From Algoriphagus lacus (GTDB taxonomy: Bacteria > Bacteroidota > Bacteroidia > Cytophagales > Cyclobacteriaceae), in NCBI RefSeq assembly GCF_003583985.1, contig NZ_QXML01000005.1, positions 307,675-371,674 of the forward strand: 64,000 nt of DNA. The letters run 5' to 3'. Below are positions 50,118 to 59,514 of this stretch, one piece after another. A model generated the notes under the pieces. The model saw only the letters and a program-made list of their open reading frames with translations, was not told where the DNA came from and ran no database searches. Positions within the stretch are counted from its first letter, which is position 1, and each line of letters opens with the position of its first letter. The translations under genes were made by a program, and so were the position numbers.

Positions 50118-51449
50118 ATGCTTACACTGGTGATAATTCTGGTGGCCTTAGCCTTGATTCTGGTGGCCATCATCAAGTTTGACATACATCCCTTTTTGGC
50201 ACTCTTCGTGGGTGCCTTAGTCTATGGCCTGATGATGGGCATGCCGACCGAACTGATCATCAAGTCCATTTCAGAAGGCTTTGGAGGGGTTATGGGCAGT
50301 GTGGGATTGCTCATTTTGTTCGGGGTGATTTTGGGGACTTTTCTGGAAAAAACAGGCGGCGCAATGGTCATCGCCGAAAAGGTCTTGAAGTGGGTGGGGG
50401 AAAAATCCGTGAACTTATCCCTGATGCTTAGCGGATGGGTCCTTTCAGTTCCGGTTTTTGGCGATAGCACCATTATCATGATGAATCCGATAGCAAAGTC
50501 ACTTTCTTCCAAAAGCACGATTTCCTACGCGGCTACGATTGTGGCCGTTTCATTGGGCGCCATGGCAAGTCATTCACTGGTACCTCCTACACCCGGGCCT
50601 ATAGCTGCTGCGGGCATTTTGGGGGCGGATTTGGGATTGGTAATCTTCTATGGGGGTATTGTTTCCCTGATCACGCTCATTCCACTCTATTTTTTCGTGC
50701 AAAAATGGGTAACCAAGATCCCCCTTCGTCCGGTGATCGTGGCAGATGAGGCAAACATCAATATCGCTGACCGACCTAGCTTTTTCTCCTCTTTGCTGCC
50801 AATTTTCATTCCTTTGGCATTGATCATTATTGCTTCAATCGCCGCTTATCCCTCCAAACCTTTAGGAGAAGGTCGAGTTGTGGAAGCGATTCAGTTTCTC
50901 GGCACTCCGGTAATCGCGTTACTCATTGGGGCGGTTTTGTCCTTCACCTTGCCCAAGAAGTTTGACCGAAAACTCCTGGCCTCTTCTGGATGGATTGGGG
51001 AGTCGATTTTGCTTGCCGCACCAGTTATCCTGATTACAGGTGCAGGAGCAGTTTTTGGAAAAATGTTGCAAAACTCGGGAGTCGGCGATTTGGTCACCGC
51101 CAGCATGAGTGATGCGAATTGGGGAATTTTCCTTCCTTTTTTGATTGCTTTTGGGCTAAAAACCGCCCAAGGCTCTACCACGGTGGCGATGATTACCACC
51201 GCTTCGATCGTCGCCCCAATCATGGGAGCGCTTGGACTGGACTCTGAAACCATGAAAGTATTCACGACGGTAGCCATTGGTGCAGGCGCCTTGGCGATTT
51301 CACATGCAAATGACAGCGGATTCTGGGTCGTCACCCAACTATCCGGAATGACCACCAAACAGGGAAACCTATCGCACAGCCTAGGTACTTTGATTGCTGG
51401 AGTGACATCCATTTTGGTAGTTTACACCCTCAGTTTGATAGTAGGGTGA
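50118..51449 (+). CDS. GntP-family gluconate/organic acid permease
   Basis: A protein of 443 residues starting MLTLVIILVALALILVAIIKFDIHPFLALF, with about twelve membrane segments. GntP features are VGLLILFGVILGTFLEKTGGAMVIAEKVL, the loop VPVFGDSTIIMMNPIAKSL, AMASHSLVPPTPGPIAAAGILGADLG, KTAQGSTTVAMITTASIVAP and SHANDSGFWVVTQLSGMT. The family imports gluconate, fructuronate or related acids with protons. The longer frame from 50022 was rejected because its extra residues are not membrane-like. The gene converges with an SDR/TIM-barrel/heme-c dehydrogenase cluster that may act on the same kind of substrate; that link is inference. Confidence 0.9.
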   Translation: MLTLVIILVALALILVAIIKFDIHPFLALFVGALVYGLMMGMPTELIIKSISEGFGGVMGSVGLLILFGVILGTFLEKTGGAMVIAEKVLKWVGEKSVNLSLMLSGWVLSVPVFGDSTIIMMNPIAKSLSSKSTISYAATIVAVSLGAMASHSLVPPTPGPIAAAGILGADLGLVIFYGGIVSLITLIPLYFFVQKWVTKIPLRPVIVADEANINIADRPSFFSSLLPIFIPLALIIIASIAAYPSKPLGEGRVVEAIQFLGTPVIALLIGAVLSFTLPKKFDRKLLASSGWIGESILLAAPVILITGAGAVFGKMLQNSGVGDLVTASMSDANWGIFLPFLIAFGLKTAQGSTTVAMITTASIVAPIMGALGLDSETMKVFTTVAIGAGALAISHANDSGFWVVTQLSGMTTKQGNLSHSLGTLIAGVTSILVVYTLSLIVG

Positions 51450-51464
51450 TTCAATAAAAAAATT

Positions 51465-51505
51465 AGACTTGCAGCTTAGAAGTTGAACTAATAAGCTGCA
51501 AGTCT
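51465..51505. terminator. Perfect 14-bp hairpin between convergent genes
   Basis: AGACTTGCAGCTTA and TAAGCTGCAAGTCT are exact reverse complements around a 13-base loop, 15 bp after the GntP stop. A nine-T run follows only later (about 51521-51529). Probably a terminator or 3'-end stabiliser. Confidence 0.6.
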
Positions 51506-51580
51506 ATGGTTTTCAGTGATTTTTTTTTTGCTGTTTTCTTTCTACAGCCTCTCACTTTTCAATTAAAATTCAAAATTCTT

Positions 51581-52375
51581 TCACCTCGCCGTCCATCCTC
51601 CATCCACGGTTAGCATCGATCCCACTAAGTAAGTTCCTGCGTCGGAGGCCAGGAAAATCGCCACTCCCTGAATTTCTTTCAGTTCACCCCAGCGGCCCAA
51701 AGCCGTGGCACCGACAACAAACTTTTTCCCTTCTTCCGTATCAGCAATCGGTAAATTCATTTCGGTCAAAAACGGTCCTGGACAAATCGCATTGACATTG
51801 ATATTCCAAGGAGCAAGTTCCAGCGCCAAAGCCCGGGTCATCTGAACCACGGCGCCTTTGCTGGAAGCATAGGGCGTTCGATTGGCCAACCCAACCAAAC
51901 CCAGGGTACTGGCCAAATTGATGATTGCTCCCTTCTTCTTCTCCTTCATGTAAGGAGTCACCGCACGGGAAGCCAACCAAGTACCAGTCACATTCACCTC
52001 CATTACTTTGGAAAAATCGGCCTCACTCAACTCGTCAATAGCTCCCCTGATATTGATCCCGGCCGAATTAATTAGAATGTCGATGCTTCCAAACGCCTCA
52101 AACGCAGTTTTAGCCATCGCTTCCATTGCTGATTTGTCCACCACGTCTGCGGCAAACGTGAGGGCTTTGACCCCGTACATAGCGGAAATTTCAGCTGCGG
52201 CTGCTTCTCCATCAGCCGCATATCTACTTACGAGCATCACATTGGCACCTGCGGAAGCCAGTCCGGCGGCCATCGCCAAACCGAGGCCTTTGGTCCCTCC
52301 GGTGATAATAGCGGATTTGCCTTTGAGTGAAAAAAGATGGATTCCAGGAAGCTGGGAAAGGTCGAGTTGGGACAT
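51581..52375 (-). CDS. SDR-family oxidoreductase
   Basis: A protein of 264 residues starting MSQLDLSQLPGIHLFSLKGKS; the longer frame from 52402 is less likely. Classical short-chain dehydrogenase: IITGGTKGLGLAMAAGLASAGANVMLVSR (TGxxxGxG cofactor motif), ADVVDKSAMEAM, LINSAGINIRG (NNAG equivalent), the active site NLASTLGLVGLANRTPYASSKGAVVQM (Ser, Tyr-x-x-x-Lys) and NVNAICPGPFLTEM. The best match in feel is the gluconate 5-dehydrogenase/KduD group, which would fit the GntP permease convergent to it, but other sugar or polyol substrates are equally possible. It lies 134 bp downstream of the TIM-barrel gene on the same strand. Confidence 0.9.
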   Translation of the reverse strand: MSQLDLSQLPGIHLFSLKGKSAIITGGTKGLGLAMAAGLASAGANVMLVSRYAADGEAAAAEISAMYGVKALTFAADVVDKSAMEAMAKTAFEAFGSIDILINSAGINIRGAIDELSEADFSKVMEVNVTGTWLASRAVTPYMKEKKKGAIINLASTLGLVGLANRTPYASSKGAVVQMTRALALELAPWNINVNAICPGPFLTEMNLPIADTEEGKKFVVGATALGRWGELKEIQGVAIFLASDAGTYLVGSMLTVDGGWTAR

Positions 52376-52509
52376 GGTTTTGTTTTTTAGGTTTTTGGTC
52401 AACAGCTGACGGACGACAGCTTATGGCTGTTTTCAGGTCAACTTACTGTTTCCATTTTAATTTGATCATGAAATTGAAGAAAGATTGAGACTGTATTTCG
52501 TCTCGCATT

Positions 52510-53592
52510 TTAGGACAAAAGTTGATTTCGGGAATATTTCAGACACTTGACCACATTCTCCTCTTCAAAAGCCAGCCGCTGTTCGGGACTGAGATTTTTG
52601 ACTTCAGGAAGGGCAGTAGGATAGGAATTATCCCGAACCAATCTTAGGATTTTTGCGAGCTGCTGAGCAGAGGGGTTTTCAAAAGTAGTCCAGTAACTCT
52701 CCTCCAAGCAGGGAATTTCCAAAGGATCTCGCGTAATCATTTCCAGGCTGAACGTGACAGTAGGATTATTTTTTTGACACAATGCAACAGCTTCCTTCAG
52801 ATCGACAATTCCGGTCCCAAGTTCAACTTCAGAAAGCAAAAACCCCTTTTCAAAGGATTTCACCCCCATGTCTTTGACATGCGTGGAAAATGCGAACGGA
52901 GCCAAAGTCCGGATTACTTCCATAGGTTCCTCAAGAAGGGAAACATTGTTACCGAAGTCCAAGGTCACCCCTACCCACTCACTGCCCATATTTTGGATGA
53001 GTTGGGCGAGTTCGGCTGCCTTCCAGTCTTTGTGGTTTTCGATGGCCAACTTCACTTGGTGCTTCTGAACAATGGGCTCTGCCAGTTGGATGGATTTCAG
53101 GGAATTTTCCCGGAAAACAGCCCATTCTGTGGCGGATTTGAAGTTTTCATACCGTCGACCACTGAGGCAGACGGTTCTCAGAACTGATGCACCTGCCTCT
53201 TTTGCGGTGAGAACTTCCTTTTCAAACCTGCTGACATCCTCCGGGTTTTTAGGGAGCCCGATGCTGCCTTCCAGATACATTCCCAGCTTTTCCCGTTCGT
53301 CCCTGACCTTTTTGCTAAAGTCCTCTGCCCATCCTCCTACCGTAGTCTGAATTCCCCCTGCTCCGATCGAGTGGCAATGCCGCATCAAATCAATGGCATC
53401 TTTGAAAGCAGGATAGGTTTGACTTTCTACTTTGGATCCATAGCGAATTCCATAAGAGTGAACGACTACTCCCATAGGGATACCTCTCAGGCTATCCGGC
53501 AAGGCTGAAAGCGGAAAGGCCAATGCGGCGGCAGCCAGACTGGATTTTTTCAGAAAGTCTCGTCGGGATTCAAAGTTTGGATGGGAGGTCAT
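52510..53592 (-). CDS. Exported sugar phosphate isomerase/epimerase-like TIM-barrel protein
   Basis: A protein of 360 residues. A twin-arginine signal (ESRRDFLKKSSLAAAALAFPLSALP) sends it to the periplasm in folded form. The rest is an AP-endonuclease-2/xylose-isomerase-like TIM barrel: GGIQTTVGGWAEDF, MYLEGSIGLPKNPEDVSRFEKEV, LAIENHKDWKAAELAQLI (metal Glu region), VGVTLDFGNNVSLLEEPMEV, FSTHVKDMG (His) and FSLEMITRDPLEIP (Glu). These residues fit the usual metal site of this superfamily. It is the middle of a minus-strand run after the heme-c dehydrogenase (15 bp away), so they are probably cotranscribed and act on the same exported sugar-like substrate. Confidence 0.87.
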   Translation of the reverse strand: MTSHPNFESRRDFLKKSSLAAAALAFPLSALPDSLRGIPMGVVVHSYGIRYGSKVESQTYPAFKDAIDLMRHCHSIGAGGIQTTVGGWAEDFSKKVRDEREKLGMYLEGSIGLPKNPEDVSRFEKEVLTAKEAGASVLRTVCLSGRRYENFKSATEWAVFRENSLKSIQLAEPIVQKHQVKLAIENHKDWKAAELAQLIQNMGSEWVGVTLDFGNNVSLLEEPMEVIRTLAPFAFSTHVKDMGVKSFEKGFLLSEVELGTGIVDLKEAVALCQKNNPTVTFSLEMITRDPLEIPCLEESYWTTFENPSAQQLAKILRLVRDNSYPTALPEVKNLSPEQRLAFEEENVVKCLKYSRNQLLS

Positions 53593-53607
53593 GGGCTTGA
53601 TTTGGAT

Positions 53608-56151
53608 TTATGGTTTTGGAGAAGACGCGAGTCCTTCCATATGTTTTTTCAGTTCGGCTGAAGACCAGGGATAAACTCTTCCTTGGTTCAAGTGACGGGT
53701 AGAATTCACTGTTCGACCTGAAATGGGTGGAGCCTGGTTGCCCCATTCATTTCGAATATACGTGAGAATCGCAGCTATATCCCCATCGGTCAAGGTCGAA
53801 TGCGAGGGCATTACGGGCAAAATTTCCGGTGCGTCGTACTTTTTGCCAGCCACTTCAATAGGGCCTTCGATACCATGTAACAAAATCAGGGAAAGCTGGA
53901 TCTCATCGCCCAATACCCACTCCGAACCTGCCAATGGAGGTCCCATTCGGGATGCTCCTTTACCGTTGCTCCCGTGACAGCCTGCACAGGAAACCAGGTA
54001 CTTTTGACGCCCCTCTGCAAACTGCTTCATCGCCTTCTCATCCAGATTTCCCACCGCTACCGCTGTTGCTGATGGTAGATGTCCAGGCCAGGAAAAAAGC
54101 CTTTTTAGCAGTTCAGTCCGATTAGGATCCAAGGGAAGGTCTGTTCTTCTGAAAATGGCAGGGCTGGCGTTCAGTTTCACCAATCCCGGTGTTTCCAAAT
54201 CGGAGGCTTTGATTGCCATCCCAGTTAAGATTACCGTTTCTTTCCATCCGATACTAGGCACATTAGCCAAAGCTAAAAGCCCACTGATTTCATCTGATTG
54301 ACCGTTGTTGATCACGGAGGTGGTCAACATTTCCAGGAAAATCTCCCGGTCCGAATTTGCTTCCTTCCAGGATTCTGAGCTGATCAGCTTTTGCAAAAAC
54401 CCAAACTCCTGCCCTTCCAGGCTGCTCAAAACCGCATCACGAATCAGGGCGTGATTTCCATATGTTTCAATTATTCCGGAAAGCAAATTCTGTTTAGTCT
54501 CCTTTGCCAGGACATCGGCACTCAAGGCCAACTGAAGCGCCAGATGCTCAGAGGGATTTTCTGCAAGTTGGGAAATGACTTTTTCCAATCGGGAAAGAAG
54601 AGCCGGATCCGAATAAGCCGGTTTTTCAATTTGCCTTAATGCTGTTGTTTTTAGCAAGTCAGAATCGCTTTTCAAAACTTGCAGTAAAAGCTCCGGATTG
54701 ACTTTCCCCATTCCTTCCAGTGTCCATAGCGCATGAAAACGCCCCAATTCCGATGTTCCGTTTTTCACCAAATCCTCCAACAAATTGACGGAAACTGGAT
54801 CATTTTTTTCCACCAAGAATCGCTGAGCCATATCCCTAAACCAGCCGTCTGTATGGGAAAGGTATTCCACCAGCTCCTCCGTGCTTGCCTGGGAAAGCTT
54901 TGGAGGTGACGCGGGATCAACCCCTTTGGGCACCACACGCCATATCCTACCCATGTGACCGGGAGCATCCAGCCCTCGTTTCTTGGTTTGCTCCTGGAGA
55001 TAAGGTGTCATGTACGAACCGTGCTGTACAATTCCCTGATACATGTCCGCGATGTACAATCCCCCATCCGGCCCGACCGTGGCATTGACTGGCCTGAAAC
55101 GTTCGTCGGTGGATGCCATAAATTCCTTTCCTGGATTGGGGTCATGGGCTTCTAACAAAATACCTTTTTCAGTCACCACATTGCGCTTGACCAAGTTGCC
55201 GGCATTTTCCATCACAAAAATATTCCCAAAGTATTCCTCCGGAAAAAGATGGCTCCGATAGACGGTAGGTGCCGAGGCAGACGTAAACTCCAGCAAACGT
55301 CCTGCAGAATCCAAGGTACCGGGAATATACCCGCGATTTACTGCCGGGTTGGAACGGATCGGGAATACCTTGCGGTCTATGGTCAAGCCGTGGTCAATCC
55401 CTGAAGAGGATTTGTGGTTTTTATTTCGGGATAAATAATTAGCGGGAACCAAGTCTCCATGAAGCTGAGACCAATTGTAATTGTAAATCAAGCGGCCTTT
55501 GTCATCCTGAGAGATTCCCCACTGTCCACGGAATTCAGTCGTGTCCCGAGTCCAATTTCCATCCTGAAATCGGTAGCGAAGTCTAGACTTGGCGCTGTAA
55601 TACCAATTATCCACATTCCGGACAAAGCCATTATCGGAGTGTTCGGGAATTCCATTGGCCGCATAAGTAGAGTCCATAAGGATTTTGGAATCAGCCTGCC
55701 AATCTCCATCCGTATCCTGCGTGATCCAAAGGGCATTGTTTTCGGCTACTAAAGCTCCATTTTTAAAAAGCCCCAGTGCCCTCGGCATGATTAGGGAATC
55801 AAGGTAAACTGTCCGCTTGTCCATTTGCCCATCTCCGTCTGTATCTTCCAAGATCGCCACAGATCCAACGGGCTGGTCTTCCTCGGAGCCCTCAAAGTCA
55901 TTCATGTACCCGCGCATTTCCACCACCCACAGGCGACCGTCTTCATCAAACTGGATAATTACCGGTGATTCCACCATTGGCTCTGAAGCAACAAGCTGCA
56001 CTTCAAATCCAGATTCAATTTGAAAAGTTTTGGCTTCCTCTTCCGCTGTTCGGGCGGGACTGTCAGGTGTCTCGGGTAAGGGTCCGGGTTCTTTGCAGGA
56101 AATCGCACCAAATAGCACAACAGCACAACACAACAGGGTACTTCGAAACAT
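53608..56151 (-). CDS. PVC-type heme-c dehydrogenase lipoprotein with HEAT region
   Basis: A protein of 847 residues with a lipobox (LFGAISCKE). Residues about 40-400 form a beta-propeller dehydrogenase of the membrane-bound/sorbosone type: FQIESGFEVQLVASEPMVESPVIIQFDEDGRLWVVEMRGYMND, DGDGQMDKRTVY, GVDHG-like loops and ATVGPDGGLYIADMYQGIVQH. A helical HEAT-like region follows (about 430-700). The C-terminal domain is cytochrome c: SCAGCHGSNGKGASRMGPPLAGS (CxxCH) with a later PVMPSHSTLTD that supplies the Met ligand. It probably oxidises a sugar or polyol and passes electrons to the heme. First gene of the run with the TIM-barrel and SDR genes; divergent from the DEAD-box gene. Confidence 0.9.
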   Translation of the reverse strand: MFRSTLLCCAVVLFGAISCKEPGPLPETPDSPARTAEEEAKTFQIESGFEVQLVASEPMVESPVIIQFDEDGRLWVVEMRGYMNDFEGSEEDQPVGSVAILEDTDGDGQMDKRTVYLDSLIMPRALGLFKNGALVAENNALWITQDTDGDWQADSKILMDSTYAANGIPEHSDNGFVRNVDNWYYSAKSRLRYRFQDGNWTRDTTEFRGQWGISQDDKGRLIYNYNWSQLHGDLVPANYLSRNKNHKSSSGIDHGLTIDRKVFPIRSNPAVNRGYIPGTLDSAGRLLEFTSASAPTVYRSHLFPEEYFGNIFVMENAGNLVKRNVVTEKGILLEAHDPNPGKEFMASTDERFRPVNATVGPDGGLYIADMYQGIVQHGSYMTPYLQEQTKKRGLDAPGHMGRIWRVVPKGVDPASPPKLSQASTEELVEYLSHTDGWFRDMAQRFLVEKNDPVSVNLLEDLVKNGTSELGRFHALWTLEGMGKVNPELLLQVLKSDSDLLKTTALRQIEKPAYSDPALLSRLEKVISQLAENPSEHLALQLALSADVLAKETKQNLLSGIIETYGNHALIRDAVLSSLEGQEFGFLQKLISSESWKEANSDREIFLEMLTTSVINNGQSDEISGLLALANVPSIGWKETVILTGMAIKASDLETPGLVKLNASPAIFRRTDLPLDPNRTELLKRLFSWPGHLPSATAVAVGNLDEKAMKQFAEGRQKYLVSCAGCHGSNGKGASRMGPPLAGSEWVLGDEIQLSLILLHGIEGPIEVAGKKYDAPEILPVMPSHSTLTDGDIAAILTYIRNEWGNQAPPISGRTVNSTRHLNQGRVYPWSSAELKKHMEGLASSPKP

Positions 56152-56337
56152 GGTTACTCAGGCAGTTTGGGTTTGATCAGATAAAAGCCAACCCTTTGGC
56201 AATTAGCAGGGTTTTTCCAATTTGGTTTTTATTCTGCTGAATTACAAGGCCATTCCAATGAGTAATTCAAATGTTGCCTGAAACGGTAAATGGATCAAGG
56301 AAACATCCGACATGAGTCAGCTTTCAAGGACTTCCCC

Positions 56338-56345
56338 TACCTTTG
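56338..56345 (+). promoter_or_regulatory. -7 element before the DEAD-box helicase gene
   Basis: TACCTTTG fits TAnnTTTG and ends 15 bp before the ATG at 56361. No TTG is seen at the right upstream distance, so the match is partial. Confidence 0.4.
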
Positions 56346-56360
56346 TCCAAAATCACCCTT

Positions 56361-57518
56361 ATGAATTTTTCCGATTTAGGCCTGACGAAAGAATTGCTTA
56401 CTGCCATCGAATGGGCTAATTACGAAAGCCCCTATCCGATTCAAGCCGAAGCGATTCCTGCCCTAATCCAGCTAAAAGATCTGCTTGGTTTAGCTCCAAC
56501 AGGTTCCGGAAAAACAGCTGCATACATTCTGCCGATTCTTCAGCGCTTGCTTCCAAAAGAAGCTCCAAAAGATCGTTTTATCCCTGTTTTAGTCATTGTC
56601 CCAACCCGAGAACTGGCCATCCAAGTTGCAGAGGTGACAGAGAATTTCAGCCGTTTTTTACCCAGGAAAATCAAATCCATGGCTGTCTTCGGTGGAGTCT
56701 CGATCAATCCCCAAATGATGAAACTTCATGGAGTTGAGATTCTTATAGCTACCCCCGGACGATTGATTGATCTCATTGGGAGAAATGCCCTGGGGATTTC
56801 AAGAATTCACACTTTGGTACTGGATGAAGCTGACAAAGTCCTCAATATGGGTTTCCGGGAAGAAGTGGAGCATATTCTGGAGCTTTTACCTGCAAGGCGC
56901 CAAAACATCCTTTTCTCTGCGACTATGGATGAAGAAGTGGAAGTGTTGACTCAAAAGCTTTTGAAGAATCCGATAAAAATCCAAGTGGAAGCCCCCAATT
57001 TCACTCCCGATCTAATCGACCAAAAAGCTTACCGGGTCAGTCCCGAAAACAAGGGACCTTTCCTACGAACATTGATCAATTCAGGGGATTGGACCCAAAT
57101 TTTGATTTTTGCATCCTCGATCCGAACCGCGGACAATGTTGCAGCCAAACTTTCTAAGAATGGGATCAATGCAGTCGCTTTTCATGGAGACAAAAGCCAA
57201 GGGGCCAGAACGGAGGCTTTGGCCAAATTCAAATCCGGAAAAACACGAGTCCTGGTAGCCACGGACTTGGCAGCACGAGGGATCGACATTCAGTTCTTAC
57301 CCTTGGTGATCAATTACGAACTGCCCCGATCTCCCAAGGATTATGTCCATCGCATCGGACGTACAGGTCGGGCCGGTGCCGAGGGAGAGGCGATTTCCCT
57401 GATCACTCCCGAGGAGCTCCATCACTTCAAGGTAATCCAGAAAAAGATGGGGAAATGGGTGTTGTTGCTGGATTCGGAGGATTTTGGAAAGACACAGGAA
57501 GATTCCAACGAAGGTTAA
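56361..57518 (+). CDS. DEAD-box RNA helicase
   Basis: A protein of 385 residues starting MNFSDLGLTKELLTAIEWANYESPYPIQAEAIPAL (Q motif). A TTG six codons earlier is an alternative but lies in the promoter-like element. Helicase motifs appear in order: I APTGSGKTAAYILPIL, Ia VPTRELAIQVA, GG doublet FGGV, Ib TPGRLIDLI, II VLDEADKVLNMGF (DEAD), III FSATMDEEVE, IV ILIFASSIRTAD, V ATDLAARGIDI, VI HRIGRTGRAGAEG. It is short, ending soon after the second RecA domain, with no basic or RNA-binding tail. Likely in ribosome assembly or RNA turnover, as for RhlE-like relatives; that is inference. Confidence 0.93.
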   Translation: MNFSDLGLTKELLTAIEWANYESPYPIQAEAIPALIQLKDLLGLAPTGSGKTAAYILPILQRLLPKEAPKDRFIPVLVIVPTRELAIQVAEVTENFSRFLPRKIKSMAVFGGVSINPQMMKLHGVEILIATPGRLIDLIGRNALGISRIHTLVLDEADKVLNMGFREEVEHILELLPARRQNILFSATMDEEVEVLTQKLLKNPIKIQVEAPNFTPDLIDQKAYRVSPENKGPFLRTLINSGDWTQILIFASSIRTADNVAAKLSKNGINAVAFHGDKSQGARTEALAKFKSGKTRVLVATDLAARGIDIQFLPLVINYELPRSPKDYVHRIGRTGRAGAEGEAISLITPEELHHFKVIQKKMGKWVLLLDSEDFGKTQEDSNEG

Positions 57519-57527
57519 ATCTCAAAA

Positions 57528-59453
57528 TCAGAGGAATTCGTACACTGACCGATAAGCTCCCTTTTCCTCAAAATAGCCCAAAAGAGAATCGAAAAACGGG
57601 TTTTGCGCCAACGTACTGCTGTCTCCGATTAGGATTAATTTGCGCTTGGCACGGGTCAGGGCCACGTTCATCCGACGGGTATCAGCCAAAAATCCGATCT
57701 CTCCTTTTTCATTGGATCGGGTCAGGGAAATCAGCATCAGATCCCGCTCCTGCCCCTGAAATCCGTCTACCGTGTCTATCGTCATCAACTCGGCAAAAGC
57801 CTTAAGGTTGGGGAATTCATATGTATCAAAGATCAAATGCCGAAGCATTCTGACTTGGGCGGAATAGGGTGCAATCAGCCCGATCGTCCAATTATCTTGC
57901 TTAAATCTGGCAAAGCCAATTCGCTTGATGGTGTCATTCAGATAGGTACAGGCAAACCGAGCCTCATCGGGATTGAAGGTACTCAAGCTTTCTGCCTCCA
58001 ACTGATCGGTAAATCCTGAACCCGCAGTATCGATCCACTCCAAAACCGGCTCATCGGGCGCAAAAGCGTGACTTTTGGTGTTTTCAGCAGCCTGAAGTTT
58101 TCCTTCGTAAAACCACTCGTTGGAAAAACCCATGATGTCCTCTGGCATACGGTATTGGACCTGAAGCATTTGCGCTGTCTGGGGCTGTCGATGGATAATT
58201 TTCTCAAAAAGAGTGGTAGAAAGTCCGGATTTGGAAGCCTCAAAGGACTTGATCGTGGGAGGAAGCTGGCAATGATCTCCGGCAAACACCACTTTTTTCG
58301 CCTTTAAAATCGGGATCCAGGTAGCTGCTTCCAACCCTTGCGCCGCTTCATCGATAAACACCACGTCAAAGACCATTCCTCGCAGATTGGAAGATGAAGC
58401 ACCTACCAGCGTACAGGCAAAAACTTGAGTCCTCTGAAAAATATCCGAGCGGATGTAATCTTCCAATTGACTGGCTGCTTCCCGAATTCGGGATACTTCC
58501 TGAAACATCAGTTTGCGTTGCTCTCGTTCCTCCGGTCCAAAATTCCGCTTGTATTGCTTGGCAAGTTTGAGGTAGGCTTCGGTTTCCTTTCGGAGTTTTT
58601 TCAAATCCCGATAACTGTCGTGAAAAGCAATTTTGGCGTCCAAGGTCTGATTGAGAATCTTCTCCTCCACCCTTGCAGGATGCCCCAAGCGAAGGGTTGA
58701 AATCCCTGAGTCCACCAACTTTTCAACCAACAAATCCACTGCTGCGTTACTCGGAGCAGTGACCAGAATACTCAATCCTTTTTCAACAGCCTGCCGGATT
58801 GCAGCGATCAGAGTGGTGGTTTTCCCTGTACCAGGAGGGCCATGAACAATGGCGAAATCCTGCGCTTCGGCAATTTTCTGGCAAGCCTGATTTTGGGAAA
58901 AATTCAAACCCGGAAATTCAATATGAGGTAATTCCCTGAATTTTGGGGTCTTTTCTCCATAAGCAATATCCCGAAGTTCGGCAACCCGAAGGTTTTCGCC
59001 TGCCATTACTTTTTTCAATGCCGACTCCATTTCCCTATAACTCGCCTCATCAAAGAGCAAATCAACTCCTAATCGGGATCCTTGCATCCAATCGGGAATC
59101 TCATCCGCCTGAAGTGTAACCACCATCATATCCTGCTTGACCTGATTGATGACTCCGTTTACCCGGTTTTCAGGACTGTGGTAGCCATCTTGGGTGGAAA
59201 AAAATGTCACGGATTTTCCGGAAGAAAAAGCAGACGGATAACCGGAGTCCAAGCGCTCTACCTCCACCAAAAGCCGCTCCCCCATTCCGATTTTGCTCTT
59301 TTTAAGTTGAATCGGATGCCAGGTGATGCCTTCCTTTTTCTTGTCAGCAATTGAGGTGTTGAGAAACTTCTTCTTGTATTGTGCAAGGTCCTCCGACCAC
59401 TCGAGCTTAAGAAGTTTTAGACCCAGTTTGAGTTCTTCGCTGATATTCGGCAT
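57528..59453 (-). CDS. Superfamily 1 DNA/RNA helicase, IGHMBP2-like
   Basis: A protein of 641 residues starting MPNISEELKLGLKLLKLEW. The UPF1/SMUBP2-like SF1B helicase core is complete: motif I VHGPPGTGKTTTLIAAIRQAV, Ia LVTAPSNAAVDLLVEKL, II VVFIDEAAQGLEAATW (DEAA), III VFAGDHCQLPPTIKS, IV VQYRMPEDIMGFSNEWFY, V TVDGFQGQERDLMLISLTRS and VI RMNVALTRAKRKLILIGD. The N-terminal 150 residues are a 1B-like beta region with MGERLLVEVERL. Bacteroidetes carry this family widely; the role is likely DNA repair or RNA unwinding. It converges with the DEAD-box gene with 9 bp between stops. Confidence 0.92.
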   Translation of the reverse strand: MPNISEELKLGLKLLKLEWSEDLAQYKKKFLNTSIADKKKEGITWHPIQLKKSKIGMGERLLVEVERLDSGYPSAFSSGKSVTFFSTQDGYHSPENRVNGVINQVKQDMMVVTLQADEIPDWMQGSRLGVDLLFDEASYREMESALKKVMAGENLRVAELRDIAYGEKTPKFRELPHIEFPGLNFSQNQACQKIAEAQDFAIVHGPPGTGKTTTLIAAIRQAVEKGLSILVTAPSNAAVDLLVEKLVDSGISTLRLGHPARVEEKILNQTLDAKIAFHDSYRDLKKLRKETEAYLKLAKQYKRNFGPEEREQRKLMFQEVSRIREAASQLEDYIRSDIFQRTQVFACTLVGASSSNLRGMVFDVVFIDEAAQGLEAATWIPILKAKKVVFAGDHCQLPPTIKSFEASKSGLSTTLFEKIIHRQPQTAQMLQVQYRMPEDIMGFSNEWFYEGKLQAAENTKSHAFAPDEPVLEWIDTAGSGFTDQLEAESLSTFNPDEARFACTYLNDTIKRIGFARFKQDNWTIGLIAPYSAQVRMLRHLIFDTYEFPNLKAFAELMTIDTVDGFQGQERDLMLISLTRSNEKGEIGFLADTRRMNVALTRAKRKLILIGDSSTLAQNPFFDSLLGYFEEKGAYRSVYEFL

Positions 59454-59514
59454 CAATTGGTATTTTAGCTTGCAAACTAAGCAAAAGCCGAAGGGTTTAC
59501 CTCTAACTACATAT

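Noticed and set aside
47889..56151. A polysaccharide utilisation locus
   Set aside because: A GH20 enzyme and sugar-related genes are present, but there is no SusC/SusD pair, no ECF sigma/anti-sigma pair and no hybrid two-component regulator next to them.
59323..59514. acpH extended to 59323
   Set aside because: It would overlap the divergent helicase gene by more than 100 bp; the AcpH family starts at MNFLAHAYL (59515).
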